DNA of 17,414 bases, taken from positions 1 to 17,414 of the forward strand of contig JBAZID010000020.1 of the NCBI GenBank assembly GCA_041651995.1, read 5' to 3'. The DNA is from Sulfuricella sp. Lineage in GTDB: Bacteria > Pseudomonadota > Gammaproteobacteria > Burkholderiales > Sulfuricellaceae. The notes beneath the pieces were generated by a model. The model searched no databases and had not been told where the DNA came from. It saw only the letters and a list, made by a program, of their open reading frames with translations. Both the position numbers and the translations under genes were made by a program. This document shows, piece by piece, positions 6,456 through 14,293 of this stretch (positions are counted from its first letter, which is position 1; the number at the start of each line of letters is the position of its first letter).

Positions 6456-8330
6456 TCACAGCACGACCTGCGTCCCCAGCTCGACCACCCGGTTAGGCGG
6501 AATCTTGAAGTAGCTGGCCGCGCTGCCAGCGTTGCGGAACAGGGAAATAAATAGCTTCTCACGCCACAGCGGCATTTCCGATCCGAGTTTCGGAATCAGG
6601 GTCTCGCGTCCAAGGAAAAATGAGGTTGCCATGGCATCAAAGGAAATGCCGAATGACGCGCAACGCTCCAGTGCATTGGGGATATCGGGCTCGTCCTTGA
6701 AGCCGTAGTGGACAACGATGCGATAAAAGCCGTTGGCAAGAGACTCGGCCTCGATCTGTTCGGTTGGCGGGACATGAGGCACACCCTCCATGCGCACGGT
6801 CACCACCGCCACGCGCTGGTGCAGCACCATGTTGTGCTTGAGGTTGTGCAGCAGGGCGTGAGGCACTGCGTCGGGGTTGCCGGAGAGGAACACCGCCGTG
6901 CCCGGCACGCGCGTCACCGACTCGGAATCCAGCCCCTGGATGAAAAGATCGAGCGCGATGGCCTCGCTCGCCATGCGCTTATGCAGCAATTCGCGGCCAC
7001 GCTTCCAGGTGCTCATCAGCATGAACACGCAAAGGCCGAATACCAGCGGGAACCAGCCGCCGTCTTCGATCTTGATGGCGTTGGCGGCAAAGAAGACGAG
7101 ATCGATGGCGAGGAAAAACGCGATCAGCAGCGTGCTCTTGAGCCATCCCCAACCCCAGATGCGGCGCACCACGATGAAGGCCAGGCTAGTGGTAACCACC
7201 ATGGTTCCGGTCACGGCGATGCCGTAAGCCGCCGCCAGGCTGGTGGAACTGCGGAAACCCAGCACCAGCGCGACCACCGCCGCAAACAGCGCCCAATTGA
7301 TGGCGGGCATGTAGATCTGGCCGATCCGCTGCTCGGAGGTGTGCTGTACCTCCATGCGCGGCGCATAACCAAGCTGGATCGCCTCGCGCGTAATGGAGAA
7401 GGCGCCGGAAATCACCGCCTGAGAGGCGATCACCGTGGCCGCCGTGGCGAGACCCACCAGGGGATACAGCGCCCACTCAGGCGCCAGAAGATAGAAAGGA
7501 TTGCGGATCGCAGCCGGATCATGGATCAGCAGCGCGCCCTGGCCGAAGTAGTTGAGCAGCAATGCCGGCAAGACCAGGGCAAACCAGGCAAGCTGGACCG
7601 GCTTGCGCCCGAAATGCCCCATGTCGGCATACAGCGCCTCACCCCCGGTCACCACCAAAAAAACCCCACCCAGGGCGAGGAAGCCCAGTTTGAAATCCGC
7701 CGCGAAAAACCCCAGCGCATAGACCGGACTCAAGGCCTTGAGCACGCTTGGGTCATGCATAATGTTGACCATGCCGAGCAGAGCCAGGACACCGAACCAG
7801 ACGCACACCACCGGCCCGAACAGACTGCCAATGCTGGCCGTGCCCTTGCGCTGAAAGAAGAACAGCCCGGCCAGCACCCCGAGAGTGATCGGGATGACAT
7901 AGGGCTTGAGCGCCGGGGTTGCCACTTCCAGCCCCTCTACCGCAGACAGCACCGAAATCGCTGGCGTGATCACGCCATCGCCGTAAAAAAGCGCCGCTCC
8001 GGCGATACCCGCCAGCATGATCGCCGCAGGCCCGTGACGCCCCTCCGCCTTGCGCAGGGCCAGTGCCATCAGCGCCATGATGCCGCCCTCGCCCTTGTTG
8101 TCGGCGCGCATGACGAAGACCACATATTTGATCGAAACCACGATCACCAGCGACCACACCACCAGGGAAAGAATGCCGAGAATGTTGCCGGGCGTAATCG
8201 GCACCGCATGCACGCCGGCGAAGACTTCCTTGAGTGCGTACAACGGGCTCGTGCCGATGTCGCCGTACACCACGCCCAGCGCGGCCAGGGCGAGGGGCGC
8301 AAGACGTTTGGATTCGTGTGGATTGTTCAT
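6456..8330 (-). CDS. kup: Low-affinity potassium uptake protein Kup
   Basis: This is a K+ uptake permease of the KUP/HAK family (K+/H+ symport) in the inner membrane. Its 624 residues agree with E. coli Kup (622). The family signature GVVYGDIGTSPLY is at 19-31. Others follow: DNKGEGGIMALMALALR, FYGDGVITPAISVLSAVEGLE, VTGGEALYADMGHFGR and LNYFGQGALL. About 12 membrane helices fill roughly residues 10-430, and a soluble C-terminal domain runs to the end. The frame stays open upstream to 8636, but that stretch lies opposite kdpE. The ATG at 8330, with CGGAGC just upstream, gives the canonical N-terminus. It begins 14 bases after the kdpE stop, so it is probably co-transcribed with the two-component system. 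Confidence 0.97.
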   Translation of the reverse strand: MNNPHESKRLAPLALAALGVVYGDIGTSPLYALKEVFAGVHAVPITPGNILGILSLVVWSLVIVVSIKYVVFVMRADNKGEGGIMALMALALRKAEGRHGPAAIMLAGIAGAALFYGDGVITPAISVLSAVEGLEVATPALKPYVIPITLGVLAGLFFFQRKGTASIGSLFGPVVCVWFGVLALLGMVNIMHDPSVLKALSPVYALGFFAADFKLGFLALGGVFLVVTGGEALYADMGHFGRKPVQLAWFALVLPALLLNYFGQGALLIHDPAAIRNPFYLLAPEWALYPLVGLATAATVIASQAVISGAFSITREAIQLGYAPRMEVQHTSEQRIGQIYMPAINWALFAAVVALVLGFRSSTSLAAAYGIAVTGTMVVTTSLAFIVVRRIWGWGWLKSTLLIAFFLAIDLVFFAANAIKIEDGGWFPLVFGLCVFMLMSTWKRGRELLHKRMASEAIALDLFIQGLDSESVTRVPGTAVFLSGNPDAVPHALLHNLKHNMVLHQRVAVVTVRMEGVPHVPPTEQIEAESLANGFYRIVVHYGFKDEPDIPNALERCASFGISFDAMATSFFLGRETLIPKLGSEMPLWREKLFISLFRNAGSAASYFKIPPNRVVELGTQVVL

Positions 8331-8344
8331 GATTGCTCCGTTGT

Positions 8345-9034
8345 TTATATCTGGAACCGGTAACCCACCCCGGTTTCGGTCAGGATATGGCGCGGCTGCG
8401 CCGGGTCCGCTTCCAGCTTCTGGCGTAGGTGGCCGACATAGATGCGCAGGTAATGGTTGCTCTCGACATAGGATGGACCCCACACCTCGCGCAGCAGGTG
8501 GCGATGGGTCAGGACCTTGCCGGTGTTGGCGATGAGCAGGGCGAGCAGGCGATATTCGATTTGCGTCAGGCGCACCGCTTCGCCATGGCGCGTCACCGTG
8601 CGCCGGACAAGGTCGACCTCGATACCGTCGAAGCAAATCGCCGGGCCGGCCTCGCCGCCCATGCCCTGGCGCCGCAGCAGGGCGCGCACCCGCGCCAGCA
8701 TCTCGCCGACGCCGAAGGGCTTGGTCAGGTAATCATCCGCCCCGGCGTCGAGGGCGAGGATCTTGTCATTCTCGGTGGAGCGCGCCGACAGGATCAGCAC
8801 CGGCACCGCCGACCAGACGCGCAGTTCGCGGATGAATTCGACGCCATCGAAGTCGGGCAGGCCGAGATCAAGAATAAGCAGATCGGGCTTGCGCGTACCG
8901 GCCTCGACCAGGCCCTGCTTGCCGTTTTCCGCCTCGAACACGCGGCAGCCTTCGTTTTCCAGGGCGGCACGCACGAAGCGGCGGATCTGCTTCTCGTCCT
9001 CGACGACGACAACGGCGGGAGAAAGCTCATTCAT
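8345..9034 (-). CDS. kdpE: KdpE-type response regulator (OmpR/PhoB class)
   Basis: This is the transcription factor of a KdpDE-type two-component system. It has 229 residues. The receiver domain (about 6-120) has the acidic pair E12/D13, phospho-acceptor D56 (LILDLGLP), S83 and K105 (LTKPF). A winged-helix DNA-binding domain covers about 132-229 (LTQIEYRLLALLIANTGKVLTHRHLLREVWG ends the recognition region; GVGYRF is at the end). YVESNHYLRIYVGHLRQKLE is typical of KdpE and distinguishes it from other OmpR-class regulators. The ATG at 9034 overlaps the kinase stop (ATGA), with a GGAGGAGAG ribosome site inside the kinase gene. kdpFABC is not in the window; the downstream gene is kup, the likely regulated partner. 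Confidence 0.93.
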   Translation of the reverse strand: MNELSPAVVVVEDEKQIRRFVRAALENEGCRVFEAENGKQGLVEAGTRKPDLLILDLGLPDFDGVEFIRELRVWSAVPVLILSARSTENDKILALDAGADDYLTKPFGVGEMLARVRALLRRQGMGGEAGPAICFDGIEVDLVRRTVTRHGEAVRLTQIEYRLLALLIANTGKVLTHRHLLREVWGPSYVESNHYLRIYVGHLRQKLEADPAQPRHILTETGVGYRFQI

Positions 9035-10584
9035 GCGACGCTCTCCTCCTCGATCACGGGCGGCACGCCGCTGGGCAGGATAAAGCTGATACAGGCGCCG
9101 CCCTGCGGCCGGTTCGCGGCGCGGATAGCTCCGCCGTGGGCCTCGACGATGGTGCGGCAGATCGCCAGGCCGAGGCCCACGCCGGGCGTGGCCGATTCGG
9201 GCATGCCGCGCGCGAACATCTCGAACAGCGCGTCGTATTTTTCCGGGGGAAAGCCCGGGCCGTGATCACACACCGAGACTTCGGCCCCACCCTCCACCAT
9301 GCGCGCCGAAATTTCGATCGGCGTGCCGCCAGGCGCGTACTTGGCGGCATTTTCCAGCAGGTTGCAGAACACCCGTTCCATCAACACTGAGTCGAACTCG
9401 ACCAAGGGCATATCCGGGGGCAGCACGACCGTGACCGGGTGCTGCGCCAGGCTGTGCCGCAGCAACTGGATGCTGGCGCCGATCACCTCCTCGATCAGTT
9501 GCCATTCCTTGCGCAAAGTCACGCGGCCGGCATGGAGACGTGCCATGTCGAGCAGATTACCGACCAGACCGGAAAGTCGCAGCGCCTGTTCCCGGATCGC
9601 CTCGGCCGACTCCAGGGCATCGGCAGGCAGCGGTGTGCGGCTCATAACCAGCCCATCGGCCAGCCCCACCAGGGCGGTGAGCGGAGTGCGCAGATCGTGT
9701 GAGAGAGCCGACAGGATAGAGCTGCGCAGACGCTCGGAAACGATCTGGACTTGGGTGGCATGGGCCGCCTCGGCATAATGCAGGCGCTCCACGGCAATAG
9801 CGACGAGCGACGAAACTGTCGCCAGCAACGGTTTCTGCTCACGTACCGCTTCGGGGTTGCGCTCGCCCGGGGCAAACACAACCACACCGCGCACCTTCAT
9901 CGCCGCCTTGAGGGGAAAGTAGCCCGCTCCATAGCCGTAGCCGGAAAGCGTGTAATCCTCAACAGGCTCCCCCCGGTCAAAGGCGATCTTGGCGAACTGC
10001 CGTTCAATCCTGAGTCCGGCAGCTGGAGACGCCGCCGGATTGAGATTTTCTTCCGCGTCGGGCAGGAGCAAAACCGTGTCGAGACCGAAGTTCACGTCCA
10101 GAAAGCCATGCACGCTATCGGAAACCTGGCCAACGGTCAGCGCTCCGGCGAGGTCGCGTGCCATTTCGTACAGTGCCCGGGTTTGCTGCTCCCTGAGCGA
10201 GGCGGCGCTGACCTCACGCCGCAAGCCCGCGGCAAGCTGGCCGGTTATCAGGGCGACAGTGAGCATGACAGCAAAAGTCACCAGATACTGGGCATCGTGC
10301 ACGGTAAAGGAAAGCTGTGGCGGAACGAAGAAAAAGTCAAACAGCGCCACGCTGAGAAATGACGCCAGCACTGCCGGCCCGCGTCCGAAGCGCGCCGCCA
10401 CCAGCAATACAGTGAGCAGGAACAGCATGACGATGTTGGAAAGTTCGAGGTACCCAAGCAGCGGCGTGGCCAACAAAGTCGTCAATATGCAAACAGCCAG
10501 CGCCCATCCATAACCGTGCTGCACGGAAGGAGCACCCGCAGTAGAAAATATATTCATCCTTGCCGTGCCTTGTAAATCTGACAT
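9031..10584 (-). CDS. kdpD: KdpD-like sensor histidine kinase lacking the N-terminal KdpD/Usp region
   Basis: This is a membrane histidine kinase expected to phosphorylate the adjacent KdpE. Starting at ATG 10584 it has 517 residues, against about 890 for classical KdpD. Visible are four closely spaced membrane helices of the DUF4118 type (about 27-120), a GAF-like region (about 134-272), the H-box ALSHDLRTPLT with H296, the N-box with N412 (NLLENAAKYAPGG), DHGPGFPP, and the ATP-binding glycines GVGLGLA (468-474). The roughly 230-residue KdpD domain and the Usp domain that normally precede the helices are absent. The frame continues upstream to 10890, but that part reads as antisense of the next gene and does not resemble KdpD. 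The alternative ATG at 10557 gives 508 residues. GGGGAG about 10 bases upstream favours 10584. Confidence 0.87.
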   Translation of the reverse strand: MSDLQGTARMNIFSTAGAPSVQHGYGWALAVCILTTLLATPLLGYLELSNIVMLFLLTVLLVAARFGRGPAVLASFLSVALFDFFFVPPQLSFTVHDAQYLVTFAVMLTVALITGQLAAGLRREVSAASLREQQTRALYEMARDLAGALTVGQVSDSVHGFLDVNFGLDTVLLLPDAEENLNPAASPAAGLRIERQFAKIAFDRGEPVEDYTLSGYGYGAGYFPLKAAMKVRGVVVFAPGERNPEAVREQKPLLATVSSLVAIAVERLHYAEAAHATQVQIVSERLRSSILSALSHDLRTPLTALVGLADGLVMSRTPLPADALESAEAIREQALRLSGLVGNLLDMARLHAGRVTLRKEWQLIEEVIGASIQLLRHSLAQHPVTVVLPPDMPLVEFDSVLMERVFCNLLENAAKYAPGGTPIEISARMVEGGAEVSVCDHGPGFPPEKYDALFEMFARGMPESATPGVGLGLAICRTIVEAHGGAIRAANRPQGGACISFILPSGVPPVIEEESVA

Positions 10585-10639
10585 GAAAACGATTCTCCCC
10601 TTCTGGAAATAAAAAATGCATAAAAATCCATTCATCCCA

Positions 10640-10662
10640 TATTCGAATAGATTTTGTACAAT
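10640..10662. promoter_or_regulatory. Paired palindromes and -10 box in the divergent kdpD/yecA-like spacer
   Basis: The 144-base spacer between the two divergent genes is A/T-rich. It holds two perfect palindromes, TATTCGAATA (10640-10649) and TTGTACAA (10654-10661). TACAAT (10657-10662) could be a plus-strand -10 for the YecA-like gene, although no good -35 is present. The palindromes are possible regulator sites. Short A/T palindromes also arise by chance, so this is tentative. Confidence 0.3.
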
Positions 10663-10728
10663 ACCTGATCGGGAAAAACTCCCCCTCATCGACCCCCCCT
10701 CCCGGCACACCCTGGAAAGGAAACCCAC

Positions 10729-11430
<702 letters not shown>

Positions 11431-11449
11431 GGCCATAAAGAAGCATTTG

Positions 11450-11556
11450 AACCACGGAGTTCACGGAGAACACGGAGAAAGAACGACAAGGGAGGGGAGT
11501 GCCATAAAATTTTCAAAATCGCTTTTCTCCGTGCCCTCCGTGTTCTTCGTGGTTAA
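11450..11556. repeat. CACGGAG inverted-repeat element, copy 2
   Basis: The left arm (11450-11477, AACCACGGAGTTCACGGAG at its start) is nearly identical to the left arm of the copy at 3557. The right arm (11527-11556) is its imperfect reverse complement, ending CGTGGTTAA. The 49-base core differs from that of copy 1. It lies between the YecA-like gene and ycaO and may form a long hairpin limiting read-through between them. Confidence 0.8.
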
Positions 11557-11571
11557 CTGAATTTCCCGCAG

Positions 11572-11577
11572 TAAAAT
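11572..11577 (+). promoter_or_regulatory. Candidate ycaO -10 box
   Basis: TAAAAT sits 27 bases before the ycaO ATG, in an A/T-rich stretch directly after the repeat. No clear -35 is present at the right distance. The position that a -35 would need lies in the repeat's right arm. Weak evidence. Confidence 0.25.
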
Positions 11578-11604
11578 TTTTTGTAGCGCCCAACAGGACA
11601 CACC

Positions 11605-13326
11605 ATGCACACAGAAAGCTTCATCGCGGGCAAGGATGCCTCGCTCGAATCCTCCATCAACACCATGCAGGCGCGGCTTCAAGGGCTGGGCTTTCACGTC
11701 GAGGAACGCTCCTGGCTCAACCCGGTGGATGGCGTGTGGTCGGTGCATGTGCGCGACCGCGACTGCCCGCTGCTGTTCACCAACGGCAAGGGGGCATCGA
11801 AGCTGGCGGCGCTGGCAAGCGCGCTGGGCGAGTTTTTCGAGCGCCTGTCGTGCAACTACTTCTGGACGCACTATTATCTCGGCGCCGAAATCGCCCAGCG
11901 CGGCTTCGTGCACTACCCGCAGGAGCAGTGGTTCCAGCCCGGCGAAGAGGGTGCATGGCCGGAGCAGTTGCTGACGCCGGAGCTGCGCCAGTTCTACGAT
12001 CCAGAAGACAGTATCGATGCGGAATCCCTGGTCGAGCACAACTCCGGCAACGTCGGGCGCGGCATCTGCGCCCTGCCCTACGAGCGCCAGCGCGACCAGG
12101 CGAATATCTGGTTCCCGGTCAACATCATCGGCAATCTCTACGTCAGCAACGGCATGTCGGCCGGCAATACTCCGGCGGAGGCTCGCACCCAGGCGCTGTC
12201 GGAGATTTTCGAGCGCCACGTCAAGTTCCGCATCATCAGCGAGGGCCTGTGCCTGCCGGATGTGCCGGAGGAGGTCATCGCCCGCTATCCGCGCATCGAG
12301 GCCGGCATCCGCGCCCTGCGTGCGGCCGGTTTCGGCATCCTGGTCAAGGACGCCTCGCTCGGCGGCGAATTCCCGGTGATGAACGTGACCCTGCTGCACC
12401 CCGGGGACCAGGGCTGCTTCTCCAGCTTCGGCGCCCACCCGCGCTTCGAGATCGCGCTTGAACGCGCGCTCACCGAGCTCCTGCAGGGCCGCGCGCTGGA
12501 CGCGCTGGGCGGCTTCCCCGAGCCGGGCTTCGACCTGGATGAAATCGCCAGCTCACCCAACATCGAAATCCACTTCGTCGATTCGAGCGGCATCATCAGC
12601 TGGAACTTCCTCGGCGAGGAGCCGGATTTCGAATTCTGCGACTGGAATTTCAGCTCCACCACCGCCGGGGACTACGCCTGGCTGGTCGAGCGCATCCACG
12701 CCATGGGCCACGACATCTACATCGCCGACTTCACCCACCTCGGCGTCTATGCCTGCCGCATCATCGTGCCGGGCATGTCGGAAATCTACCCGGTGGACGA
12801 TCTGGAATGGGAGAACAACAGCGTCGGCAACCACATCCGCGAAGCTATCCTGCACCTGCCGGAGCTGGAAGAAGAGGAATGCGCCGACCTGCTGGAGACA
12901 CTGAACGAGCTCGGCCTGGCCGACCAGCGCCCGGTCGCCGCCCTGATCGGCCTGGCAGCCGACGCCGGCTCCTTCTGGAGCGACCTGCGCGTGGGCGAGC
13001 TGAAGACCCTGCTGGCACTGGCCAGCGGCGACGAGGATGCGATCAGGGAAGGCTGCGACTGGGTGCGCCACTTCGAGCAGCTCGATCCCAAGCGCCGCCG
13101 TGTTTACGCCTGCATCGAAACCCTGCTCAAGCTCGACGACCCCGCGCCCTATCGCCAGGCGCTGCAACAGCTCTACGGCAGCGCGGCGCTGCAACAGGCG
13201 GAAGCCCTGCTAGGGCGGGAAGAACGCTTCTTCGGCGTGCAGGCGCCAGGCATGATGCTGGCCGGTTGCGACATGCACCAGCGCTTGCTGGCGGCCTATG
13301 ACAAGCTGCATGCACGCGCGGGGTAA
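11605..13326 (+). CDS. ycaO: YcaO-domain protein, probable RimO accessory factor
   Basis: The 573-residue protein matches E. coli YcaO (about 586) along its whole length. YcaO there assists RimO in beta-methylthiolation of ribosomal protein S12, and this is the likely role. YcaO folds bind and use ATP. Visible are TNGKGASKLAALASALGEFFERLS (59-82) and SNGMSAGNTPAEARTQALSEIFER (181-204), the conserved glutamate-rich ATP/Mg segments; the helix ERALTELLQGR; and a helical C-terminal region from about residue 400 that in E. coli YcaO is TPR-like. The ATG at 11605 is preceded by AGGA. No peptide-precursor, dehydrogenase or export gene accompanies it, which argues against a thiazole/oxazole peptide cluster. 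rimO is not in the window. It runs convergently with the next gene. Confidence 0.94.
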   Translation: MHTESFIAGKDASLESSINTMQARLQGLGFHVEERSWLNPVDGVWSVHVRDRDCPLLFTNGKGASKLAALASALGEFFERLSCNYFWTHYYLGAEIAQRGFVHYPQEQWFQPGEEGAWPEQLLTPELRQFYDPEDSIDAESLVEHNSGNVGRGICALPYERQRDQANIWFPVNIIGNLYVSNGMSAGNTPAEARTQALSEIFERHVKFRIISEGLCLPDVPEEVIARYPRIEAGIRALRAAGFGILVKDASLGGEFPVMNVTLLHPGDQGCFSSFGAHPRFEIALERALTELLQGRALDALGGFPEPGFDLDEIASSPNIEIHFVDSSGIISWNFLGEEPDFEFCDWNFSSTTAGDYAWLVERIHAMGHDIYIADFTHLGVYACRIIVPGMSEIYPVDDLEWENNSVGNHIREAILHLPELEEEECADLLETLNELGLADQRPVAALIGLAADAGSFWSDLRVGELKTLLALASGDEDAIREGCDWVRHFEQLDPKRRRVYACIETLLKLDDPAPYRQALQQLYGSAALQQAEALLGREERFFGVQAPGMMLAGCDMHQRLLAAYDKLHARAG

Positions 13327-13338
13327 ATTACGAATGCA

Positions 13339-13372
13339 CTTCGAGATTGCTTCGCTACGCTCGCAATGACAG
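13339..13372. repeat. Short GATTGCTTCG repeat after ycaO
   Basis: The stretch containing GAGATTGCTTCGCTACGCTC then GCAATGAC is an imperfect palindrome, with ATTGC (13346-13350) opposite GCAAT. I recognise it as a repeat fragment found dispersed in many bacterial genomes, usually in longer palindromes. Only one arm-pair is present. It begins 12 bases after the ycaO stop and could act as a weak 3' structure. Confidence 0.5.
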
Positions 13373-13375
13373 GTC

Positions 13376-13541
13376 TAGGAGCCTGTCGGACTTGAAGAAT
13401 CGAAGCGAAAATTCGGCTGGGTGAGGACAGATTTTGCCGGTTTTGCAGGTCAATAGTCGTTCTATTGACCAAAAAAGTGGCGAAATATGGACCGCCCAGG
13501 CGGATTTGCAGCCGATTTCCTTTAAGTCCGACAGGCTCCTA
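13376..13541. mobile_element. MITE-like element, 162 bp, TA-flanked
   Basis: Perfect 16-bp terminal inverted repeats, GGAGCCTGTCGGACTT (13378-13393) and its reverse complement (13524-13539), bound a 162-base element. Each end is flanked by TA (13376-13377 and 13540-13541), as expected for insertion by an IS630/Tc1-mariner-type transposase. Because TA is itself palindromic, it could simply extend the inverted repeats. The inside has no coding frame but holds a perfect hairpin, GGTCAATAG/CTATTGACC with a 5-base loop (13448-13470). It lies between convergent genes, 2 bases beyond the stop of the neighbouring secreted-protein gene. It appears non-autonomous. The parent element is not identified. 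Confidence 0.68.
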
Positions 13542-13543
13542 AC

Positions 13544-14125
13544 TCATTTCCTCGGAACCTGCACGCCTTGAATGAACTCTTCAGCCAGTGCGCCCAGCCC
13601 CGCATCAAGGAGAGTTCCACGATGCAAGAAACCGATGGAGAATCCCACTTCCTGATGCCTGGGGTGGCGGCAATAAAGTGAATAGACTTGCAGTTTCAGG
13701 CTCTCCTGGCCAAAAGATGATGTTTTGGCTTTGGTGTCTACGGTCACCCCTTTGAATCTTACGCAGGGATAGCCGCGCTGCCCGGTGTATTCGTAGCCGG
13801 ACTCAAGTGATTTGAAGCGCTCGGCTGGCGTGTCGTTCTCGACGCCGCGTTTGATCAGGGCGACAAACTCATCAGGATTTTTCGTCTCCGGCAGCGCAAA
13901 CAGGGAAACCTGGGCGACATAATTTTCGTTGGTATATGCACCGCGATGGGCAAAAGCCATTCCGGCCTCGGAGGAACTCACTATCTCCCAGCCTTCGGCG
14001 TTTGGGGCACGCACGTTGAGCAACCCGCCTGGAAACAATTGTCTGGGAACGACAATATCGGCACTCGCAATTGAGGCCAGGAAACAGAAAAATGTGATTA
14101 CCAGAGCGGTGGGTATGCGTTTCAT
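13544..14125 (-). CDS. Small secreted protein of unknown family
   Basis: I do not recognise this 193-residue protein. It has a clear Sec signal peptide (MKRIPTALVITFFCFLASIASA, cleavage expected before D23, roughly), so the mature form of about 171 residues should be periplasmic or secreted. There is no lipobox and no further membrane segment. The mature part has two cysteines (in YPCVRF and LYCRH), which could form a disulfide. It is of mixed alpha/beta composition and ends GALAEEFIQGVQVPRK. The ATG at 14125 is the only start giving a signal peptide; its ribosome site is weak. A GATAAT box lies 26 bases upstream. Both sides are repeats (a MITE-like element after the stop, an inverted repeat upstream), so it is probably monocistronic. 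Confidence 0.72.
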   Translation of the reverse strand: MKRIPTALVITFFCFLASIASADIVVPRQLFPGGLLNVRAPNAEGWEIVSSSEAGMAFAHRGAYTNENYVAQVSLFALPETKNPDEFVALIKRGVENDTPAERFKSLESGYEYTGQRGYPCVRFKGVTVDTKAKTSSFGQESLKLQVYSLYCRHPRHQEVGFSIGFLHRGTLLDAGLGALAEEFIQGVQVPRK

Positions 14126-14150
14126 GTGAGAGCCTGTAGGTTTAACCCAG

Positions 14151-14156
14151 ATTATC
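14151..14156 (-). promoter_or_regulatory. Candidate -10 box for the secreted-protein gene
   Basis: GATAAT on the minus strand, 25 bases before the ATG at 14125. The sequence 16-18 bases upstream is a poor -35. Low-confidence promoter call based on one box. Confidence 0.3.
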
Positions 14157-14190
14157 CGTTAGAGATTTGACATAAAGGAAATCAACAGTT

Positions 14191-14238
14191 TGTAGGTCGG
14201 GCTTCAGCCCGAGATTTCGGGCTGAAGCCCGACCTACA
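14191..14238. repeat. Perfect 21-bp inverted repeat (REP-like)
   Basis: The arm at 14191-14211 (GTAGGTCGGGCTTCAGCCCG plus a leading T) is the exact reverse complement of 14218-14238, with a 6-base loop AGATTT. Each arm also contains a small inner palindrome (CGGGCTTCAGCCCG type). Such GTAGGTCGGGCTTCAGCCCGA palindromes are common dispersed elements in proteobacterial genomes, by my recollection. It lies between the ypfJ-like gene and the secreted-protein gene, where it could block read-through in either direction. Confidence 0.85.
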
Positions 14239-14293
14239 ATTTAATAAATTATTTGGGTTTAATTCACTGGTCTGCGCGGGTTTTTGCGCGCCT

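Noticed and set aside
6708..8363. 551-codon plus-strand frame opposite kup
   Set aside because: Rich in His, Gln and Arg with no recognisable domain; kup on the minus strand is unmistakable. A shadow frame.
8331..8636. Upstream extension of the kup frame
   Set aside because: It overlaps kdpE in another frame and does not resemble Kup; the ATG at 8330 has a ribosome site and the canonical N-terminus.
11605..13326. YcaO as part of a thiazole/oxazole peptide (RiPP) cluster
   Set aside because: It matches full-length E. coli YcaO, and no precursor peptide, partner cyclodehydratase, oxidase or exporter is nearby.
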